A stretch of 9,675 nucleotides of DNA from Fibrobacter sp. GTDB taxonomy: Bacteria > Fibrobacterota > Fibrobacteria > Fibrobacterales > Fibrobacteraceae. The stretch spans positions 1 through 9,675 of the forward strand of contig JAEDLI010000091.1 in the NCBI GenBank assembly GCA_016295375.1, given 5' to 3'. The translations under genes were made by a program, and so were the position numbers. This document shows, in pieces, positions 7,092-9,675 of the stretch (position 1 is the first letter of the stretch; each line of letters opens with the position of its first letter). A model generated the notes under the pieces. The model did no database searches and was not told the DNA's origin. It saw nothing but the letters and a program-made list of their open reading frames with translations.

Positions 7092-7995
7092 TATGCCGCA
7101 AGCGGTCCGCAGAGCCATAACCATGGGAAATTTTGACGGGTGCCACCTGGGTCACCAGGCGCTTTTCCGTTCCCTGAAGGCCGTGGCCGAGGTGAACGGC
7201 TTGGTGCCCACTGTCATCAGTTTCGAACCCCATTCCAACTATGTGCTCCGTGAACCCGGAGATCCCTTGCTCCTTACCACCACCAAGGAAAAGCGTGAAT
7301 TCGTGGAGAGCCTTGGCCTTGAATTCTTGGTGATGCCCTTCACGAAGGAACTGGCGAGACTCCCTTTCGATGAATTTGTCCGTAAAGAGTTGATTGAAAA
7401 GCGGGGCGTGTGCTCTATGTTCTTTGGTCATGACCATTGCTTCGGTGCCGGCGGCAAAGGCAACTACGAGACCATTACGGCGGCGTTTCCCGAGCTTTCT
7501 ACCCAGATGCTTTCCATCGTGCTTTACAAGGGGGAGCGTGTCAGTTCTTCGGCGGTGCGCAACGCCCTTTTGAACGGAGACGTGGACCGTGCCCAGACTT
7601 ACCTGGGCAGGCCTTACCGGCTGTCTGGAACGGTGGTGGAGGGTAAGCGCCTTGGGCACACCATCGGGTTCCCGACGGCGAACCTGCAGGTGGAACCTTA
7701 CAAGTTCCTGCCCAAGATCGGGGTCTATGTGGCCTCGGCACGGCTCGATTCCGAAAGGATTTTCCGTGCGGTGGTGAACATCGGCATGCAGCCCTCTACG
7801 GGCAATCACCAGCTGGCCATCGAGGCCTATATTCTGGACTTTGACGAAGACATTTACGGCAAGCCCCTTTCCTTGGATTTGCTCACCTACCTCCGGCCCG
7901 AGCAGAAGTTTGCAAGCCTTGAAGATTTGGTGCGCCAAATCGGCATGGACGCCGACACTGCCCGCCACTACAACGGCAACCATTGGGCAGAATAA
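7084..7995 (+). CDS. ribF: Bifunctional riboflavin kinase / FAD synthetase RibF
   Basis: RibF phosphorylates riboflavin to FMN and adenylates FMN to FAD. The 303-residue length is normal. The N-terminal nucleotidyltransferase domain (about 1-170) has the HIGH-like GNFDGCHLGH at 15-24, GHDHCFGAGGKGN, and VSSSAVRNALLNGDV. The C-terminal kinase domain (about 180-303) has GTVVEGKRLGHTIGFPTANL, PKIGVYVA, VVNIGMQPS, and LRPEQKFASLEDLVRQI. ATG at 7084 overlaps the truB stop; AGG at 7076-7078 lies 5 nt upstream. ATG at 7093 (residue 4) is an equally plausible start with spacing nearer 9 nt from the GGCGGGG run. RibF after truB is a familiar order in many bacteria. GC content stays high to the end: 36 of 60 bases in 7921-7980. 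Confidence 0.95.
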   Translation: MTDMPQAVRRAITMGNFDGCHLGHQALFRSLKAVAEVNGLVPTVISFEPHSNYVLREPGDPLLLTTTKEKREFVESLGLEFLVMPFTKELARLPFDEFVRKELIEKRGVCSMFFGHDHCFGAGGKGNYETITAAFPELSTQMLSIVLYKGERVSSSAVRNALLNGDVDRAQTYLGRPYRLSGTVVEGKRLGHTIGFPTANLQVEPYKFLPKIGVYVASARLDSERIFRAVVNIGMQPSTGNHQLAIEAYILDFDEDIYGKPLSLDLLTYLRPEQKFASLEDLVRQIGMDADTARHYNGNHWAE

Positions 7996-7996
7996 A

Positions 7997-8182
7997 ATGA
8001 AAATAATTTTTGCATCCTTGTTACTGTCAATTATCTTTGTTGTTTTGATTGTAATGACTTTTGGGAATAATTATAGGGACCCTTTTTTTGTAGACACATC
8101 CATTGCGCTTTCTCGATATGAACCGATGATTTCTGCAAATCAAGCCATAGGAACAACGGATGAGATGGTTCAAAAAAAATGA
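7997..8182 (+). CDS. Small hypothetical protein with one N-terminal membrane segment
   Basis: I do not recognise this 61-residue protein. It starts with ATG 1 nt after the ribF stop. Residues about 3-22 (IIFASLLLSIIFVVLIVMTF) form one strong hydrophobic segment, a signal anchor or uncleaved signal; the remaining 39 residues are polar (GNNYRDPFFVDTSIAL and onward), predicted outside the cytoplasm if the orientation is N-in. No good Shine-Dalgarno signal is seen, so translation may depend on coupling to ribF. The base composition changes abruptly here: 19 of 60 bases are G or C in 8041-8100. It ends at an A8 run with TGA overlapping the ATG of the next ORF. It may be an acquired gene, or the front half of a gene split by an indel. 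Confidence 0.5.
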   Translation: MKIIFASLLLSIIFVVLIVMTFGNNYRDPFFVDTSIALSRYEPMISANQAIGTTDEMVQKK

Positions 8183-8376
8183 GTTATTTTGACGATTCTC
8201 TTTCAAAAATCCTAGATTCTTTATCGAAAGGGAAACTTGATGAACGGAATTTATTAGCGACTATTGATGGAATGTATAATTTACCGTCTTACGTTCTTTA
8301 CGATAAAGATGATGTAGTGTTTACTGTTACGAAAAAGGTTAGTAGATTGAAGAAAAGAAAGATTCCTATATATTAG
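8179..8376 (+). CDS. Small hypothetical protein overlapping the membrane ORF
   Basis: I do not recognise this 65-residue protein. It begins at an ATG sharing ATGA with the stop of the preceding ORF and has no clear ribosome binding site of its own. The sequence is soluble and charged, with a helical-looking start (SYFDDSLSKILDSLSKGKLDERNLLATIDGMYNL), a middle YVLYDKDDVVFTV, and a very basic C-terminus (KKVSRLKKRKIPIY). It is AT-rich like its partner. A single extra A in the A8 run at 8172-8179, or a -1 ribosomal slip there, would join it to the upstream ORF as one protein of about 126 residues. It might therefore be the soluble domain of one membrane-anchored protein. No function is proposed. 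Confidence 0.45.
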   Translation: MSYFDDSLSKILDSLSKGKLDERNLLATIDGMYNLPSYVLYDKDDVVFTVTKKVSRLKKRKIPIY

Positions 8377-8464
8377 GAGCCTGACAATTTCCTATGATTG
8401 GAGGGGTATGCCTGTCGAGTTTAAAATCAAGAATAAGGGAATTTTCGAAGACGGTTTGGTGATT

Positions 8465-8557
8465 TTAACGAAAATTTGATAAATTTTTGATGAAAAATAA
8501 GCAAACTTAACGAAAATTATTGATTTTTGACGAATTTTTGATTAAATTTAACGAAAA
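8465..8557. repeat. Three phased TTAACGAAAA direct repeats upstream of the AlbA_2 gene
   Basis: TTAACGAAAA occurs at 8465-8474, 8507-8516 and 8548-8557, spaced 42 and 41 bp apart, close to four helical turns. Related TTTTTGATG, TTTTTGACG and TTTTTGATT words lie between them. The tract is very AT-rich and noncoding as far as I can tell. It looks like a protein-binding array, most simply an operator for the gene starting at 8573. A weak promoter-like pair, TTGATT (8520-8525) and TAAATT (8543-8548) with 17-nt spacing, lies within it, but I do not trust it enough to list it separately. Confidence 0.65.
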
Positions 8558-8574
8558 AAGGATTCGTCAAAAAT
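8523..8574. promoter_or_regulatory. 12-bp inverted repeat enclosing the AlbA_2 gene ribosome binding site
   Basis: ATTTTTGACGAA at 8523-8534 is the exact reverse complement of TTCGTCAAAAAT at 8563-8574, with a 28-nt spacer. The right arm includes the first two bases of the ATG at 8573, and the spacer includes the likely Shine-Dalgarno sequence AAAAGGA (8556-8562) and the third TTAACGAAAA repeat. It may be a dimeric operator or an mRNA stem that covers the start codon while leaving the SD in the loop. The pairing is seen directly; the role is inferred. Confidence 0.6.
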
Positions 8575-9675
8575 GCTCGAAAAGAAACTTGACTCGATTA
8601 TCAGAACCGTCCTTGAGCAGAAATGCGAGAACAGCCACCTTGAAATCAAGAAGGCCGGGGAAGGATGCCCAAGGCTTTTCGATACACTGTCCTCATTCTC
8701 GAATCAAAAGGACGGAGGGGTGATTCTTTTCGGTATCGACGAAAAAAACGATTTCCAGGTCTGCGGGGTATATGACGCTGCCGACCTCATAAAAAAGATA
8801 TCGGAACAGTGCCTGCAGATGGAGCCGCCCGTAAAAGCACTCTGCACGACGACGGTCTTTGACGGAAAGGCGGTTGTAAGTGCTGAAATCCCCGAGATCG
8901 ACGACTTCCAGAAGCCCTGCTTTTACAAGGGTGGCGGCAGGTTGCGCGGCTCCTTTGTCCGTGTCGGCGAAAGCGACCGCCAGATGACTGAATACGAGGT
9001 CTATACCTACGAGGCGTTCAAGAAAAAAATCGAGGACGAGTTGCGGGTCGTGGAACGCGCCGGCGAAAAGGAACTGAGAACGGACGCCCTGAAAAAATAT
9101 ATGCTGGAGCTGCGGGAAAAGAAGCCCGCCATCGCCTCGCTTCCCATGGAACGCTGCCTGAGTTTGCAAGGATTCGTAGCGAACGGCCACCCGACTGTTA
9201 CGGGACTCCTTATGTTCGGGATTTATCCGCAGGGATTCTTCCCCGGGCTCTGCATTACGGCAGTTTCCGTCGCGGGGACAGAAATCGGCACCGTCGGAGA
9301 ATCCGGAGCCAGGTTCATCGACAACAAACGTATCGAAGGATCGATCCGTCAAATGCGTGACGAGGCCGTGGCGTTCGTCATGCGCAACATGAAAACCTGC
9401 ACCACGATTGATGAACGGACGGGAAACCGCGTGGACAGGCCGGAATATCCGGTTGTCGCCATTCGCGAAATCATCATCAACGCGCTTGTCCACAGGGACT
9501 ACAGCATCCATACGGACAATTGCCCGGTCACCATCAGGATGTTTCCTGACAGGATCGAGGTGGAAAACCCCGGAGGGCTTTATGGACGGAACCGCATCGA
9601 GACGCTGGGAGAGTTCGGCGCGGATACGCGAAACCCTTACCTGGCAAATGCCCTCGAAGTCATAGGGCAGACGGA
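8573..9675 (+). CDS. AlbA_2 (Schlafen-type) and GHKL-like ATP-binding protein, COG2865-like, 3'-truncated by the window
   Basis: The frame is open from ATG at 8573 to the right edge (367 complete codons), with AAAAGGA at 8556-8562 as ribosome binding site. Residues about 17-135 fit an AlbA_2/Schlafen domain: ENSHLEIKKA (the usual position of the E-x-K motif), SSFSNQKDGGVILFGIDE (GG at 48-49), and RGSFVRVGESDRQM. Residues from about 270 fit the ATPase-like domain of COG2865 regulators: REIIINALVHRDYS with N303, and RIEVENPGGLYG (327-338), resembling the N- and G-boxes of GHKL ATPases. Family members usually end in a winged-helix DNA-binding region; here that part lies beyond the window. Such proteins are annotated as ATP-binding transcriptional regulators, and some AlbA_2/Schlafen proteins occur in defence loci. 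Its GC content is high again, unlike the AT-rich tract before it. Function is not proven. Confidence 0.85.
   Translation, partial: MLEKKLDSIIRTVLEQKCENSHLEIKKAGEGCPRLFDTLSSFSNQKDGGVILFGIDEKNDFQVCGVYDAADLIKKISEQCLQMEPPVKALCTTTVFDGKAVVSAEIPEIDDFQKPCFYKGGGRLRGSFVRVGESDRQMTEYEVYTYEAFKKKIEDELRVVERAGEKELRTDALKKYMLELREKKPAIASLPMERCLSLQGFVANGHPTVTGLLMFGIYPQGFFPGLCITAVSVAGTEIGTVGESGARFIDNKRIEGSIRQMRDEAVAFVMRNMKTCTTIDERTGNRVDRPEYPVVAIREIIINALVHRDYSIHTDNCPVTIRMFPDRIEVENPGGLYGRNRIETLGEFGADTRNPYLANALEVIGQT

Noticed and set aside
6931..7983. Minus-strand open frame opposite ribF (350 codons)
   Set aside because: It mirrors RibF, has low-complexity composition, and shows no family features.
8394..8462. Another 22-residue ORF in the gap (MIGGVCLSSLKSR...)
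   Set aside because: No ribosome binding site and no recognisable feature; expected by chance.
8408..8479. 23-residue ORF (MPVEFKIKNKGIFEDGLVIL...) directly after GGAGGGG
   Set aside because: The SD-like run is only about 1-3 nt from the ATG, too close for normal initiation, and the ORF is very short and runs into the first TTAACGAAAA repeat. It could be a gene remnant, but I cannot support it.
8465..8557. Repeats as a CRISPR array or plasmid iterons
   Set aside because: The units are only 10 bp, three in number, and the between-repeat DNA is related AT-rich sequence rather than unique spacers. No cas or replication gene is in view.

Overview
The window most likely comes from a Fibrobacter-type bacterium (phylum Fibrobacterota). 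The best evidence is the truncated gene at the left edge, whose product has the FISUMP layout (Fibrobacter succinogenes major paralogous domain). The GC-rich, GAA/AAG/GCC-rich codon use of the core genes is compatible with this. Every clear gene is on the + strand.

Layout. (1) Positions 1-733 hold the 3' part of a FISUMP surface or secreted protein, preceded by Cys-rich tandem repeats that continue past the left edge. A weak terminator-like hairpin follows at 840-861. (2) Positions 982-7995 form a compact translation and RNA-maturation operon: rimP, nusA, infB, rbfA, truB, ribF. The order rimP-nusA-infB-rbfA-truB is the widespread bacterial nusA operon; here ribF follows truB, and no rpsO or pnp is seen. 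RimP and RbfA mature the 30S subunit, IF-2 loads initiator tRNA, NusA tunes transcription, TruB makes pseudouridine 55 in tRNA, and RibF makes FMN and FAD. Gene junctions are tight, except 49 nt before infB and 69 nt before rbfA. (3) Positions 7997-8376 are an AT-rich patch with two tiny unrecognised ORFs that overlap by ATGA at an A8 run. (4) Positions 8377-8572 are an AT-rich intergenic region with three phased TTAACGAAAA repeats and a 12-bp inverted repeat around the next ribosome binding site. (5) From 8573 to the right edge is the N-terminal part of a Schlafen-type AlbA_2 / GHKL-like ATPase protein (COG2865-like), cut by the window end.

The core operon is ordinary in content. The points most worth a second look are the regulatory-looking structures at its junctions (inverted repeat and SD hairpin before rbfA, terminator-like element before ribF), the RGG-like domain and TKID G4 motif of IF-2, and the accessory segment after ribF with its patterned upstream region. 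I see no CRISPR array, tRNA, rRNA or transposase. I cannot show from sequence alone that a new biological system is present; the AlbA_2 locus with its patterned leader is the best candidate.
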